Shown: piece by piece, positions 37,110 to 45,594 of the stretch
Position numbering within the stretch: position 1 is the first letter of the stretch
Layout of the letters: each line of letters begins with the position of its first letter
Assembly: GCF_000219215.1 (NCBI RefSeq)
Contig: NC_015723.1
Coordinates: 2,356,001 to 2,420,000 of the forward strand
Source of the DNA: Cupriavidus necator N-1
GTDB taxonomy: Bacteria > Pseudomonadota > Gammaproteobacteria > Burkholderiales > Burkholderiaceae
Length of the DNA: 64,000 nt
Reading direction: 5' to 3'
Position numbers and translations under genes: made by a program
Notes under the pieces: generated by a model
The model's database searches: none
Seen by the model: only the letters and a program-made list of their open reading frames with translations
What the model was told of the DNA's origin: nothing

Positions 37110-38195
37110 ATGTCCACGGTTGCGAGCTTCGAGATCGGCTACACGCGCTACCTTGCCCCGCCGGGCGACACCTCCTCCCCCACATCCCCTCCCCCACCCC
37201 TTGCCAGCAACCCCGACGCGCTGCTGCCGCTGTACCAGGCGATGGTGCTGACGCGCCAGTTCGACCTGAAAGCGATTGCGCTGCAGCGCACCGGCAAGAT
37301 CGGCACCTTTGCCTCGGCACTCGGCCAGGAAGCCATCGGCGTGGGCGTGGCCTTTGCGATGCGGCCCGAAGACGTGCTGGTGCCCTCATACCGCGATCAC
37401 GCAGCGCAGTTTGTGCGCGGCGTCACCATGACCGAGAGCCTGCTGTACTGGGGCGGCGACGAACGCGGCAGCGGCTTTGCGGCGGCGCCGCATGACTTTG
37501 CCAACTGCGTGCCGATCGGCACCCAGGTCTGCCACGCGGCCGGAGCCGCCTATGCGTTCCAGCTGCGCGGCGAGCCGCGCGTGGCGGTCTGCCTGCTGGG
37601 CGATGGCGGCACCTCCAAGGGCGATTTCTATGAGGGCATGAACATGGCCGGCGCGTGGCACGCGCCGCTGGTGATCGTAATCAACAACAACCAGTGGGCA
37701 ATCTCGATGCCGCGCAGCGGCCAGACCGCGGCGCAGACGCTGGCGCAGAAGGCCATTGCCGCCGGCATCCCCGGCGAGCAGGTTGACGGCAACGACGTGG
37801 TCGCAGTGCGGCACCGCGTCGGCGAGGCCATCGCGCGCGCGCGCGATGGCGGCGGCCCGGCGCTGATCGAGGCCATCACCTACCGCCTGGGCGACCACAC
37901 CACCGCCGACGACGCCTCGCGCTACCGCGACGAGGCCAGCGTCAAGGCGCACTGGCAGGAAGAACCGCTGCTGCGGCTGCGCACGCACCTGCTGGCGCTG
38001 CACGCGTGGGACGCGGCGCGCGAGGAAGCGCTGGTCAAGGCCTGCTCACAGCAGGTGGCGCAGGCCGTCGAGACTTACCTGGCCATGCCGCCGCCGGATC
38101 CGGCCGCGATGTTCGACTGCCTGTACGCGGCCATGCCGGCCGAATTGCAGGCGCAGCTGGAGATTGCCCGGCGCTTCCCGGCGCCGCACGGATAA
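37110..38195 (+). CDS. pdhA: 2-oxo acid dehydrogenase E1 alpha subunit (pyruvate dehydrogenase type)
   Basis: This 361-aa thiamine-diphosphate subunit has a GDGGTSKGDFYEGMN ... NNNQWAIS block, the classic GDG-N(x)-NN ThDP/Mg site at about residues 165-200, and SYRDHAAQFVRG. It decarboxylates a 2-oxo acid with E1 beta. The N-terminus is proline-rich (SPTSPPPPLAS) and unlike the core. GAGAGA precedes the ATG at 37110. First gene of an E1alpha-E1beta-E2 operon. Pyruvate or a branched-chain oxo acid is possible; acetoin cannot be excluded. Confidence 0.85.
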   Translation: MSTVASFEIGYTRYLAPPGDTSSPTSPPPPLASNPDALLPLYQAMVLTRQFDLKAIALQRTGKIGTFASALGQEAIGVGVAFAMRPEDVLVPSYRDHAAQFVRGVTMTESLLYWGGDERGSGFAAAPHDFANCVPIGTQVCHAAGAAYAFQLRGEPRVAVCLLGDGGTSKGDFYEGMNMAGAWHAPLVIVINNNQWAISMPRSGQTAAQTLAQKAIAAGIPGEQVDGNDVVAVRHRVGEAIARARDGGGPALIEAITYRLGDHTTADDASRYRDEASVKAHWQEEPLLRLRTHLLALHAWDAAREEALVKACSQQVAQAVETYLAMPPPDPAAMFDCLYAAMPAELQAQLEIARRFPAPHG

Positions 38196-38240
38196 ACAGC
38201 GAACCCTGTGCCTCCACGTAGCGACCACAACGAGCGAACC

Positions 38241-39218
38241 ATGGCGGAAATCAATCTGGTCGAAGCAGTCAACCTGGCGCTGGCCCATGCGCTGGATCAC
38301 GATCCCGATGTGCTGCTGCTGGGCGAGGATATCGGCGTCAATGGCGGCGTGTTCCGCGCCACCGCGGGCCTGCAGGCGCGCTTTGGCGCGGCGCGCGTCA
38401 TGGATACGCCGCTGGCAGAAGGCGGCATCGTCGGCGCCGCGATCGGCATGGCGGCAATGGGGCTCAAGCCCGTGGCCGAGATCCAGTTCACCGGCTTTAT
38501 CTACCCGGCGGTCGACCACATCATCAACCACGCCGGACGCATGCGGCACCGCACGCGCGGGCGCCTGTCGTGTCCGATGGTGGTGCGCTCCCCCTGCGGT
38601 GCCGGCATCCATGCCCCCGAGCATCATTCCGAAAGCCCGGAAGCGATGTTCGCGCATATGCCCGGCATCCGCGTGGTGGTGCCCTCATCGCCCGCACGCG
38701 CGTACGGGCTGCTGCTGGCGGCCATCGCCGATCCGGACCCGGTCATCTTCCTCGAACCCACGCGGCTGTACCGCCTGTTCCGCCAGGAAGTGGCCGACGA
38801 CGGCGCGGCGCTGCCGCTGGACACCTGCTTCACGCTGCGCGAAGGCAGCGACATCACGCTGGTAAGCTGGGGCGCGATGGTGCAGGAGACGCTCGCCGCC
38901 GCGGACGCACTGGCCGGCGAGGGCGTGACGACCACGGTCATCGACGTGGCCACGCTCAAGCCGCTGGACATGCAGACCATCCTGGAATCGGTGACACGCA
39001 CGGGCCGCTGCGTGATCGTGCACGAGGCCCCGCGCACCGCCGGCTTCGGCGCCGAGATCGCGGCGCAGCTGGCCGACGCGGGCCTCTACTCACTGGCCGC
39101 GCCGGTGCAGCGCGTGACCGGCTTCGACACCGTGGTGCCGCTGGCGCGGCTGGAATATACCTACCTGCCTGGCGTCGCCCGCATCGTCGACGCGGCGCGC
39201 AAGGCGATGGCGGCATAA
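38241..39218 (+). CDS. pdhB: 2-oxo acid dehydrogenase E1 beta subunit
   Basis: This 325-aa partner of the E1 alpha chain has LLGEDIGVNGGVFRATAGL near the N-terminus and RSPCGAGIHAPEHHSESPEA, a block of E1 beta proteins lining the active-site funnel. It lies 45 bp after E1 alpha. The ATG at 38241 is chosen by family length; an in-frame ATG lies 11 codons upstream without a ribosome site. Confidence 0.88.
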   Translation: MAEINLVEAVNLALAHALDHDPDVLLLGEDIGVNGGVFRATAGLQARFGAARVMDTPLAEGGIVGAAIGMAAMGLKPVAEIQFTGFIYPAVDHIINHAGRMRHRTRGRLSCPMVVRSPCGAGIHAPEHHSESPEAMFAHMPGIRVVVPSSPARAYGLLLAAIADPDPVIFLEPTRLYRLFRQEVADDGAALPLDTCFTLREGSDITLVSWGAMVQETLAAADALAGEGVTTTVIDVATLKPLDMQTILESVTRTGRCVIVHEAPRTAGFGAEIAAQLADAGLYSLAAPVQRVTGFDTVVPLARLEYTYLPGVARIVDAARKAMAA

Positions 39219-39252
39219 CGCGGGAATTGCCGACGATAGGCAAGGAGTGCCG

Positions 39253-40371
39253 ATGAGAGTCTTCAAGCTGCCCGACCTGGGCGAAGGCCTGCAGGAGGCC
39301 GAGATCGTGACCTGGCACGTCAAGACCGGCGAGACCGTGGCCGCTGACCAGCCGCTGCTGTCAGTGGAGACGGCCAAGGCCATCGTGGAAATCCCGTCGC
39401 CGTATGCCGGCACCATCGACAAGCTGTTTGCGCAGCCCGGCGATATCGTCCACCTGGGCGCACCGCTGGTCGGCTTCGAGGGTGCGGGCGAGGATGCCGA
39501 CGCCGGCACCGTGGTGGGCTCGGTCCAGGTCGGCACGCACGTGGTCAATGAAGCCGCGCCTGCGGGCACCGCGGCACCCGCCGCGGCCATGGCCGCGCGC
39601 GTCAAGGCCACGCCGGCTGTGCGCGCGCTGGCGCGCCAGCTGGGGGTGGACCTGGCAATGGCCACGGCATCGGGCCCCGAGGGCGTGGTCACCGCCGCCG
39701 ACGTCGAGCGGGTAGCCAGCACGCTGGCCGAGCTGGGCGCGCCGGAACAGCTGCGCGGCGTGCGCCGGGCGATGGCGCAGAACATGGCGCGTGCACAAGC
39801 CGAAGTGGCCGCCGCCACCGTGATGGACGACGCCGACATCCACGCCTGGCAGCCCGGCGCCGATGTCACCATCCGGCTGGTGCGCGCCCTGGTGGCCGGC
39901 TGCCGCGCCGAGCCCGGCCTCAATGCCTGGTACGAAGGCCAGACCGCCCGCCGCCACGTGCTGAAGAAGATCGACGTCGGCATCGCGGCGGACCTGCCCG
40001 AAGGCCTGTTCGTGCCGGTGCTGCGCGACGTCGGCAACCGCGATGCCGCAGACCTGCGCCACGGCCTGGACCGCATGCGCGCCGATATCCGCGCGCGCAC
40101 CATCGCGCCGGAGGAGATGCGCGGCAACACCATCACGCTGTCCAATTTCGGCATGATCGCGGGACGCTATGCCGCGCCCATCGTGGTGCCGCCGACCGTG
40201 GCAATCCTTGGTGCCGGGCGCGTGCGCGAAGAAGTGGTGGCGGCCAGCGGCGTGCCGGCGGTGCACCGGGTGATGCCGCTGAGCCTGACCTTTGACCATC
40301 GGGTGGTGACGGGTGGGGAGGCGGCGCGGTTTTTGGCGGCGGTGATTGCGGATCTGGAGATGGCGGTGTAG
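39253..40371 (+). CDS. Dihydrolipoamide acyltransferase (E2)
   Basis: This 372-aa E2 has one lipoyl domain at residues 1-75 with the lipoylated Lys in SVETAKAIVEIPSPYAG, an Ala-rich linker, a peripheral subunit-binding domain (ATPAVRALARQLGVDL) and a C-terminal acyltransferase domain ending FDHRVVTGGEAARFL. The catalytic His of the DHRxxDG motif is present but its Asp is Thr, a variant that occurs in some E2 families. AAGGAG stands 5 nt before the ATG at 39253. No lipoamide dehydrogenase (E3) follows, so E3 must be shared from elsewhere. Confidence 0.88.
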   Translation: MRVFKLPDLGEGLQEAEIVTWHVKTGETVAADQPLLSVETAKAIVEIPSPYAGTIDKLFAQPGDIVHLGAPLVGFEGAGEDADAGTVVGSVQVGTHVVNEAAPAGTAAPAAAMAARVKATPAVRALARQLGVDLAMATASGPEGVVTAADVERVASTLAELGAPEQLRGVRRAMAQNMARAQAEVAAATVMDDADIHAWQPGADVTIRLVRALVAGCRAEPGLNAWYEGQTARRHVLKKIDVGIAADLPEGLFVPVLRDVGNRDAADLRHGLDRMRADIRARTIAPEEMRGNTITLSNFGMIAGRYAAPIVVPPTVAILGAGRVREEVVAASGVPAVHRVMPLSLTFDHRVVTGGEAARFLAAVIADLEMAV

Positions 40372-40418
40372 GGGTGGCCGGATCAGGGCGTCTGCGAACA
40401 CCGCAGCCCCTCGTGAAC

Positions 40419-40450
40419 GCACCCCTCGCCCGTAAGCGGGAGAGGGGTGC
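40419..40450. repeat. Intergenic palindrome, copy B, after the E2 gene
   Basis: Imperfect inverted repeat with outer arms GCACCCCTC / GAGGGGTGC and inner arms CCCG/CGGG around TAAG, one G-A mismatch. It shares the CCCCTC...GGGAGAGGGG core with copy A at 34171-34196 and may serve as a transcript end for the operon. Confidence 0.65.
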
Positions 40451-40497
40451 AGACCGCCGGTGTGCTGGCACCAATCGGGCGCTGCGGCGGCCCTGTA

Positions 40498-40503
40498 TAT
40501 AAT
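40498..40503 (+). promoter_or_regulatory. Candidate -10 box for the ribbon-helix-helix gene
   Basis: TATAAT lies 58 nt before the start codon. The -35 region is poor, so regulation by an activator or weak expression is possible. Confidence 0.4.
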
Positions 40504-40530
40504 GCGTTTCCGATCGCCGCTGCCGTCAAG

Positions 40531-40554
40531 CCGGACCTATCCGGACAGCCGGAC
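40531..40554 (+). promoter_or_regulatory. Three direct CCGGAC repeats before the ribbon-helix-helix gene
   Basis: CCGGAC occurs at 40531, 40541 and 40549, spaced by 10 and 8 bp, between the -10 box and the start codon. Ribbon-helix-helix repressors often bind tandem short repeats in their own promoters, so autoregulation is a reasonable guess. Confidence 0.4.
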
Positions 40555-40561
40555 ACCCCTC

Positions 40562-40756
40562 ATGGAATCCAAGACCGCCCGCCTTACCATCCTGATCGAT
40601 CCGGTCAAGAAAAAGGCCTTTGAAACCCTGTGCGCCTCGCAGGACCTGACACCGTCGCAGGTCGTGCGCCAGCTGATCCGCGAATACCTGGCCCAGCATG
40701 GCGTGGAATACGCCACCAAGGCCAAGCTTGCGGGCAGCACGCGACAGAAGAAGTAA
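40562..40756 (+). CDS. Small ribbon-helix-helix DNA-binding protein
   Basis: This 64-aa protein shows the RHH (CopG/MetJ-Arc) pattern: a beta strand ARLTILIDPVKKKAFETLC followed by two helices with TPSQVVRQLIREYLAQHG, then a basic tail ending STRQKK. The ATG at 40562 gives the standard RHH length. No toxin gene is next to it, so it is not obviously an antitoxin. It converges on the SulP gene with 1 bp between stops. Confidence 0.75.
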   Translation: MESKTARLTILIDPVKKKAFETLCASQDLTPSQVVRQLIREYLAQHGVEYATKAKLAGSTRQKK

Positions 40757-40757
40757 C

Positions 40758-42431
40758 TCAGCGCGGGGCGTTACCTTCGCCTGCCAGTTCGCTGCAGCGC
40801 TGCACCGCCTGCGCCAGCGAATCCACATAGTTGCCCTCCCCCAGCGCCGCCAGCACGCCCGCGCGCGCCAGCTTTTCCCTGACCCGCTCGTTGGCTTCGG
40901 CCAGCACCACCGCCACGCCGCGTTTCTGCAGCGTCACGATCACGGCCTCCAGCGTCTGCAGGCCGGTCATGTCCATGAAGGGCACGCGGCCAAGGCGGAT
41001 CAACAGCACGCGCGGCTCGGTATGGGTCTGCACCAGCGCGCGCTCGCAGGCTTCCACAGCACCGAAGAAGAACGGCCCGTCGATCACATAGACCAGCACG
41101 CTCGGCGGCATCCGCGCGGCCGGGCCGGTGCTGGCGTCGCCCAGTTCGCGCTCTACGTCCACGGCATCCTGGCGCGCCACCTCCACTGACGCCGACATGC
41201 GCCGCAGGAACTGCAGCATGGCCAGGATCACGCCGATATTGACCGCCACCACCAGGTCGGTCAGCACGGTCAGGGTGAAGGTGATCAGCAGGATGGCCAC
41301 GTCGGCGCGCGGCGCGCGGCGGACCATGCGCGCGAACTGGCGCCCCTCGCTCATGTTGTAGGCCACCACGAACAGGATCGCGGCCAGCGTCGCCAGTGGC
41401 ACGCTGGCCGCGAGCGGCGCCAGGAACAGCAGCACCATCACCAGCGTGAGCGCATGCACCACGCCGGCCAGCGGGCTGTTGCCGCCATTGCGGATATTGG
41501 TGGCGGTGCGGGCGATGGCGCCGGTGGCGGCAAACCCGCCGAACAGCGGCGCCAGGATATTGGCGATGCCCTGGCCGACCAACTCCTGGTTGGAATCGTG
41601 CCGAGTGCCCGCCATGCCGTCGGCCACCACCGCGGACAGCAATGACTCGATTGCGCCCAGCATGGCGATGGTGAAGGCCGGCCCGGCCAGTTCCAGCACG
41701 CGCGCCAGCGTGATGTCCGGCAGCGCTGGCACGGGCAGCCCGCGCGGGAGGCCGCCAAAGGCGGTGCCGATGGTGGCGACGCCGTCAAAGCGGAACAGCG
41801 CCTGCACCGCGGTGGCCACCAGCAGCGCCACCAGCGGCCCGGGGATGCGCCGCAGCCAGCGCACGCGCGGCGCGCCCACTACCAGCGCCAGGCTGCCCAG
41901 CGCCAGCGCGGTGGTGGCCGGGTGCCATTGGGGCAGCGCCTGCAGCAGGTGCCAGAATTTTTCGTGGAAATGCTCGCCTGCCACCGGTGGCAGGCCAAAG
42001 AAATCGCGCCACTGGCCGACGAAGATGATCACGCCGATGCCAGCCGTGAAGCCGACGATCACCGGCGCGGGAATGAACCGGATCACGCTGCCCAGCCGCG
42101 TCAGCCCCATCGCCAGCAGGATCAGGCCCGCCATCAGGGTGGCGATCTGCAGGCCGTCGATGCCGTGGCGCGCGGTCACGGCGGACAACACCACGATAAA
42201 CGCGCCGGTGGGTCCCGCGATCTGCAGCCGGCTGCCGCCGAACAGCGACACCGCCAGCCCGGCGACGATGGCCGTGTACAGGCCCTGCTCCGGCTTGGCG
42301 CCCGACGCGATCGCAAACGCCATGGCCAGCGGCAGCGCCACCACCCCGACGATCACGCCCGACACGATGTTCGGCAGCCAGTTGCCGCGTCGGAACAGTC
42401 CGGCCAGCCAAGCTTCGCGCAGCGCGCTCAT
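40758..42431 (-). CDS. SulP-family anion transporter with STAS domain
   Basis: This 557-aa inner-membrane SLC26/SulP transporter has about 14 helices opening with LPNIVSGVIVGVVALPLAMAF and LQIAGPTGAFIVVLS, then a C-terminal STAS domain (VLVYVIDGPFFFGAVEACER, PFMDMTGLQTLEAVI). Substrates in the family are sulfate, bicarbonate or dicarboxylates. No carbonic anhydrase is adjacent. GAGGG stands 8 nt before the ATG. The sulfur genes 8 kb away hint at sulfate, but this is weak evidence. Confidence 0.9.
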   Translation of the reverse strand: MSALREAWLAGLFRRGNWLPNIVSGVIVGVVALPLAMAFAIASGAKPEQGLYTAIVAGLAVSLFGGSRLQIAGPTGAFIVVLSAVTARHGIDGLQIATLMAGLILLAMGLTRLGSVIRFIPAPVIVGFTAGIGVIIFVGQWRDFFGLPPVAGEHFHEKFWHLLQALPQWHPATTALALGSLALVVGAPRVRWLRRIPGPLVALLVATAVQALFRFDGVATIGTAFGGLPRGLPVPALPDITLARVLELAGPAFTIAMLGAIESLLSAVVADGMAGTRHDSNQELVGQGIANILAPLFGGFAATGAIARTATNIRNGGNSPLAGVVHALTLVMVLLFLAPLAASVPLATLAAILFVVAYNMSEGRQFARMVRRAPRADVAILLITFTLTVLTDLVVAVNIGVILAMLQFLRRMSASVEVARQDAVDVERELGDASTGPAARMPPSVLVYVIDGPFFFGAVEACERALVQTHTEPRVLLIRLGRVPFMDMTGLQTLEAVIVTLQKRGVAVVLAEANERVREKLARAGVLAALGEGNYVDSLAQAVQRCSELAGEGNAPR

Positions 42432-42643
42432 GCGTCAATCCCTCGGGTTCGTACAGGATGATGATGGTGCATTGGATGATAACAGCATGTTAATGCCCGC
42501 CGGCTTGCGGCTTGCGCCGTGATATTCGCCATGTCTGCCCTGTCGCTTATGCCACTCAATTCCTATACTGGATTGGCTCGCCCGGGGCGCACGGGGTACG
42601 GGCCCAGGCGGACGCGGCAATCTTCTGCAATCGGAGGCCCATC

Positions 42644-43081
42644 ATGTTCAAGCACCTCCTTGTGCCTACCGACGGCTCCGCACGCGCCGACGCGATGGCG
42701 GCCCGCGCCATGGCCTTCGCCAGCCGCATCGGCGCCCGCGTGACCGGGCTGCATGTGATTCCCGAGTACCACGTACTGACCTACCGGCTGACCAGCCTGC
42801 AGGACACCAAGGACACCTTTGCCGCAGAGGCCGCGCGCCACGCGGATACCTTTCTGGCCACGCTCAGCCACGCCGCCGCGCAGGCCGGCGTGGCCTGCGA
42901 GACCGTCACCGCCACCGACGACCATCCCTGGCAGGCCATCATCCAGTGCGCACAGCAGCGCGACTGCGACCTGATCGTGATGTCGTCGCATGGCAAGCGC
43001 GGGCTGCAGGCGCTGCTGATCGGCAGCGAGACCCACAAGGTCCTGACCCACAGCACGATCCCGGTGCTGGTCTTCCGCTAG
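42644..43081 (+). CDS. Universal stress protein (UspA family)
   Basis: This 145-aa single Usp domain starts MFKHLLVPTDGSARADA and ends with the ATP-binding signature GKRGLQALLIGSETHKVLTHS (G-x2-G-x9-G-S type). It probably binds ATP and acts in stress survival. CGGAGG stands 6 nt before the ATG. It precedes a peroxiredoxin gene by 94 bp, a sensible stress-response pairing. Confidence 0.92.
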   Translation: MFKHLLVPTDGSARADAMAARAMAFASRIGARVTGLHVIPEYHVLTYRLTSLQDTKDTFAAEAARHADTFLATLSHAAAQAGVACETVTATDDHPWQAIIQCAQQRDCDLIVMSSHGKRGLQALLIGSETHKVLTHSTIPVLVFR

Positions 43082-43175
43082 GCGGCGGTCGGGCGAAGAA
43101 CGAGATAGCGAGATAGCGGGCAACAGTGCGCGCGACGCGCGTTTCCAAACCACGCCAACTGCAAGGAGCGCAACC

Positions 43176-43832
43176 ATGGCGATTCGACTGGGCGAGCAAG
43201 CCCCTGATTTCACCGCCGACACCACGGAAGGCAAGATCAGCTTCCATGAGTGGATCGGCGACAACTGGGCCATCCTGTTCTCGCATCCCAAGGACTTCAC
43301 GCCGGTGTGCACCACCGAACTGGGCTATATGGCCGGGCTCAAGCCCGAGTTCGACAAGCGCAATACCAAGATCATCGGCCTGAGCATCGACCCGGTCGGC
43401 GACCACCAGCGCTGGGCCAAGGACATCGAGGAAACGCAAGGCCATGCGATCAACTATCCGATGATCGGCGACGCCGACCTGACCGTGGCCAAGCTCTACG
43501 ACATGATCCACCCCGAGGCCAGCGGCAGCGGCCCGCGCACGGCGGTAGACAACGCCACCATCCGCTCGGTGTTCATCATCGGCCCGGACAAGAAGGTCAA
43601 GGCCATGCTGGTGTACCCGATGAGCGCCGGGCGCAATTTCGACGAGGTGCTGCGCCTGCTGGATTCGCTGCAGCTCAATGCCAAGCACACCGTGGCCACG
43701 CCGGTGAACTGGAAGCCGGGCGAGGACGTCATCATCCCGACTTCGGTCTCGGACGAGGATGCCAAGAAGAAGTACCCGCAGGGCTTCAAGACCCTGAAGC
43801 CCTACCTGCGCACGGTGGAGCAACCCAAATAA
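43176..43832 (+). CDS. 1-Cys peroxiredoxin (Prx6 group)
   Basis: This 218-aa thiol peroxidase has the active site HPKDFTPVCTTELGYM with the peroxidatic Cys at about residue 46, and the long C-terminal extension typical of the Prx6/AhpC-TSA group (VNWKPGEDVIIPTSVSDEDA). It has no resolving Cys in the usual C-terminal position. It detoxifies hydrogen and organic peroxides with an external reductant. AAGGAG precedes the ATG. Confidence 0.93.
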   Translation: MAIRLGEQAPDFTADTTEGKISFHEWIGDNWAILFSHPKDFTPVCTTELGYMAGLKPEFDKRNTKIIGLSIDPVGDHQRWAKDIEETQGHAINYPMIGDADLTVAKLYDMIHPEASGSGPRTAVDNATIRSVFIIGPDKKVKAMLVYPMSAGRNFDEVLRLLDSLQLNAKHTVATPVNWKPGEDVIIPTSVSDEDAKKKYPQGFKTLKPYLRTVEQPK

Positions 43833-43897
43833 GGGGGAGCGAGGAGCGCCAGCACCAGGGAGTGCGGCCAGGCGTGGAGGTCACGCCGGCCGCCGCC

Positions 43898-43929
43898 GGG
43901 CCTCCCGGTCAGTCACGGCCGGGAGGCCC
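43898..43929 (+). terminator. Hairpin after the peroxiredoxin gene
   Basis: A perfect 11-bp stem (GGGCCTCCCGG / CCGGGAGGCCC) with a 10-nt loop lies 65 nt after the stop. There is no T-run, so it may act with Rho or as an mRNA-end stabiliser rather than as a pure intrinsic terminator. Confidence 0.5.
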
Positions 43930-43946
43930 GACTTGTCCACAGGAAC

Positions 43947-44038
43947 TATCCACAGCTTCAGTGGATATCCCCCCTCTTGACAACCGCAAAGGGCGCGCCG
44001 GCGCTGGAACTCACTGGAGTGCCCGTTTTATAGGCAAC
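43947..44038. repeat. Dispersed 92-bp noncoding element, copy 1
   Basis: It begins with the inverted repeat TATCCAC-N7-GTGGATA, carries GGAACTCACTGGAGTGCCC starting 59 nt in, and ends with TTTTATAGGCAAC. Copy 2 at 52084-52175 has the same blocks at exactly the same distances (59 and 85 nt). It lies between the convergent peroxiredoxin and cheV genes. Confidence 0.7.
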
Positions 44039-44109
44039 CCGCCGGGGTACGGGAATGGTTGCGGGCGTTTGAATTTTGTGCCTGTTGCGATTCTTCCGCC
44101 ATCAGGCGC

Positions 44110-45078
44110 TCAGCGCGTCAGCACGTCGCGGATGGTGTCAGCCAGTTCCTTGGCCACGAACTTCGCCACATAGGCGTCCGCGCCCACCTTGCGCACATGC
44201 TCCTCGCTGGCCTCTCCCGACAGTGACGAGTGAATCACCACCGGCAGCGACTTCAGCCGGCTATCCGCCTTGATCTTGCGGGTCAGGGTGAAACCGTCCA
44301 TCTCCGGCATCTCCAGGTCGGTCAGCACCAGGGCCACCTCATCCTCCACTGACTTGCCATGGCTGGCCGCCTCGGCGGCGATGCGGTCAAGCAGCTCCCA
44401 CGCCTCCTTGCCGGACTTGGTCATCACCACCGGCGCGCCCAGCGCCTTCAGCCCCTGCTCGATCAGGCCGCGCGCCAGTGCCGAATCGTCGGCGGCAATG
44501 ACCTTGGCGCCCGGGCGCAGGCTCAGCTGCGGGCCGACCGTGCCCGGGTCCACGTCCGGCTGCCGCGTCGGCAGCACATCGCGCAGGATCTGCTCAACGT
44601 CCAGCACCTGCACCAGCCGCGACGGGTCTGTGCTCCCCGCAGTGTCCCCGTCCAGCTTGGCGATGCTGGTGACGTGACCGGTCCGCACGCTGGCCTCGGC
44701 CGAATGCACCTGGTTCCACTCCAGGCGCACGATTTCCTCCACTGCTTCCACCGCAAAGCCCTGCGTCGAACGTGCATATTCCGTCACCAGCAGGATGCCC
44801 AGGCCGCTGCGCGGCTTGCACCCGACCAGCCTGGGCAGGTCGATCACCGGAATCACCTGGCCGCGGATATCCGCCATGCCCAGGATCGACGGATCGGCCC
44901 CCACCACGGTCGTCACGTGCGGCATCACCAGGATCTCGCGCACCTTGAAGACATTGATCCCGAACAGCTCCGTCTGGCCGGAGTGCTCGGCATCGCCAAG
45001 CCGGAACAGCAGCAGCTCGAACTGGTTGTTGTTGGTGAGGTTGGTCCGTTCGTCGATGTCCCTCATGGAACTGCTCAT
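44110..45078 (-). CDS. cheV: CheV: CheW-receiver chemotaxis coupling protein
   Basis: This 322-aa protein has an N-terminal CheW domain (FELLLFRLGD, FGINVFKVREILVMP, ADIRGQVIPVIDLPRLVG) and a C-terminal receiver domain (about residues 190-320) with the phospho-acceptor Asp in LVLTDLEMPEMDGF, Thr/Ser in VIHSSLSG and Lys in AYVAKFVAKEL. It couples chemoreceptors to CheA and is tuned by phosphorylation. No other chemotaxis genes are adjacent. GGAG stands 6 nt before the ATG. Confidence 0.92.
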   Translation of the reverse strand: MSSSMRDIDERTNLTNNNQFELLLFRLGDAEHSGQTELFGINVFKVREILVMPHVTTVVGADPSILGMADIRGQVIPVIDLPRLVGCKPRSGLGILLVTEYARSTQGFAVEAVEEIVRLEWNQVHSAEASVRTGHVTSIAKLDGDTAGSTDPSRLVQVLDVEQILRDVLPTRQPDVDPGTVGPQLSLRPGAKVIAADDSALARGLIEQGLKALGAPVVMTKSGKEAWELLDRIAAEAASHGKSVEDEVALVLTDLEMPEMDGFTLTRKIKADSRLKSLPVVIHSSLSGEASEEHVRKVGADAYVAKFVAKELADTIRDVLTR

Positions 45079-45261
45079 GCGTTGCTCCCGTGCCGTGCGT
45101 GTGGTGTTTGCCGCCGTCGTTGTCGTCTGCCTGCGGCCGCGGCGGATGGCGGACGGCAGGGTTCATGACTGGATATCGGCGGCGGGCCGTTGGGAGTTGA
45201 GAGCGGCATGGCCTGTCCTCAGCGAGGGGCATGAGGCGCATCGCTCGATGCCCGACGTGAT

Positions 45262-45289
45262 GCGGCATCGTGATGCTGCGTGATGCCGC
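45262..45289 (-). terminator. Possible terminator hairpin after the MoaD-like gene
   Basis: An 8-bp inverted repeat (GCGGCATC / GATGCCGC) with a 12-nt loop, embedded in repeated GTGATGC units, lies 18 nt beyond the stop of the MoaD-like gene. No T-run follows. Confidence 0.35.
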
Positions 45290-45306
45290 GTCGCCGGCGA
45301 TCGGCT

Positions 45307-45567
45307 TTACCCGCCCGCCAGCGCCTGCAGGATATGCACCTCGTCGGTTTCCTTCAACGCCGCGTCCAGCCGCATCAGCTGCGTGCGATTGACGAAGACG
45401 CGGATATACGGCCGCAGCTTGCCCTGCTCATCGACGATGCGAAAGCGCATGCCGGGGAACTGGCGGTCGAGGTCGTCGAGCAGTTCAGCAATGCTGGCGC
45501 CGCGGGCTTCGACGTATTCGCGCTGTCCGGTATAGGAGAAGAGCGGCGTCGCGATACGGACCTGCAT
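45307..45567 (-). CDS. MoaD/ThiS-family ubiquitin-like protein
   Basis: This 86-aa beta-grasp protein starts MQVRIATPLFSYTGQREYVEARG and ends with the exposed di-glycine LAGG required for adenylation and thiocarboxylation in MoaD, ThiS and CysO. It is 27 nt after the BNR-repeat gene on the same strand and has CCGGAG before its ATG at 45567. No moaE, E1-like (moeB/thiF) or thiG gene is close, so it is probably not the housekeeping MoaD. It may be a sulfur carrier or protein modifier acting with the BNR protein. Confidence 0.82.
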   Translation of the reverse strand: MQVRIATPLFSYTGQREYVEARGASIAELLDDLDRQFPGMRFRIVDEQGKLRPYIRVFVNRTQLMRLDAALKETDEVHILQALAGG

Positions 45568-45594
45568 GGAAGTTCTCCGGTCGGCTGATGGCAT

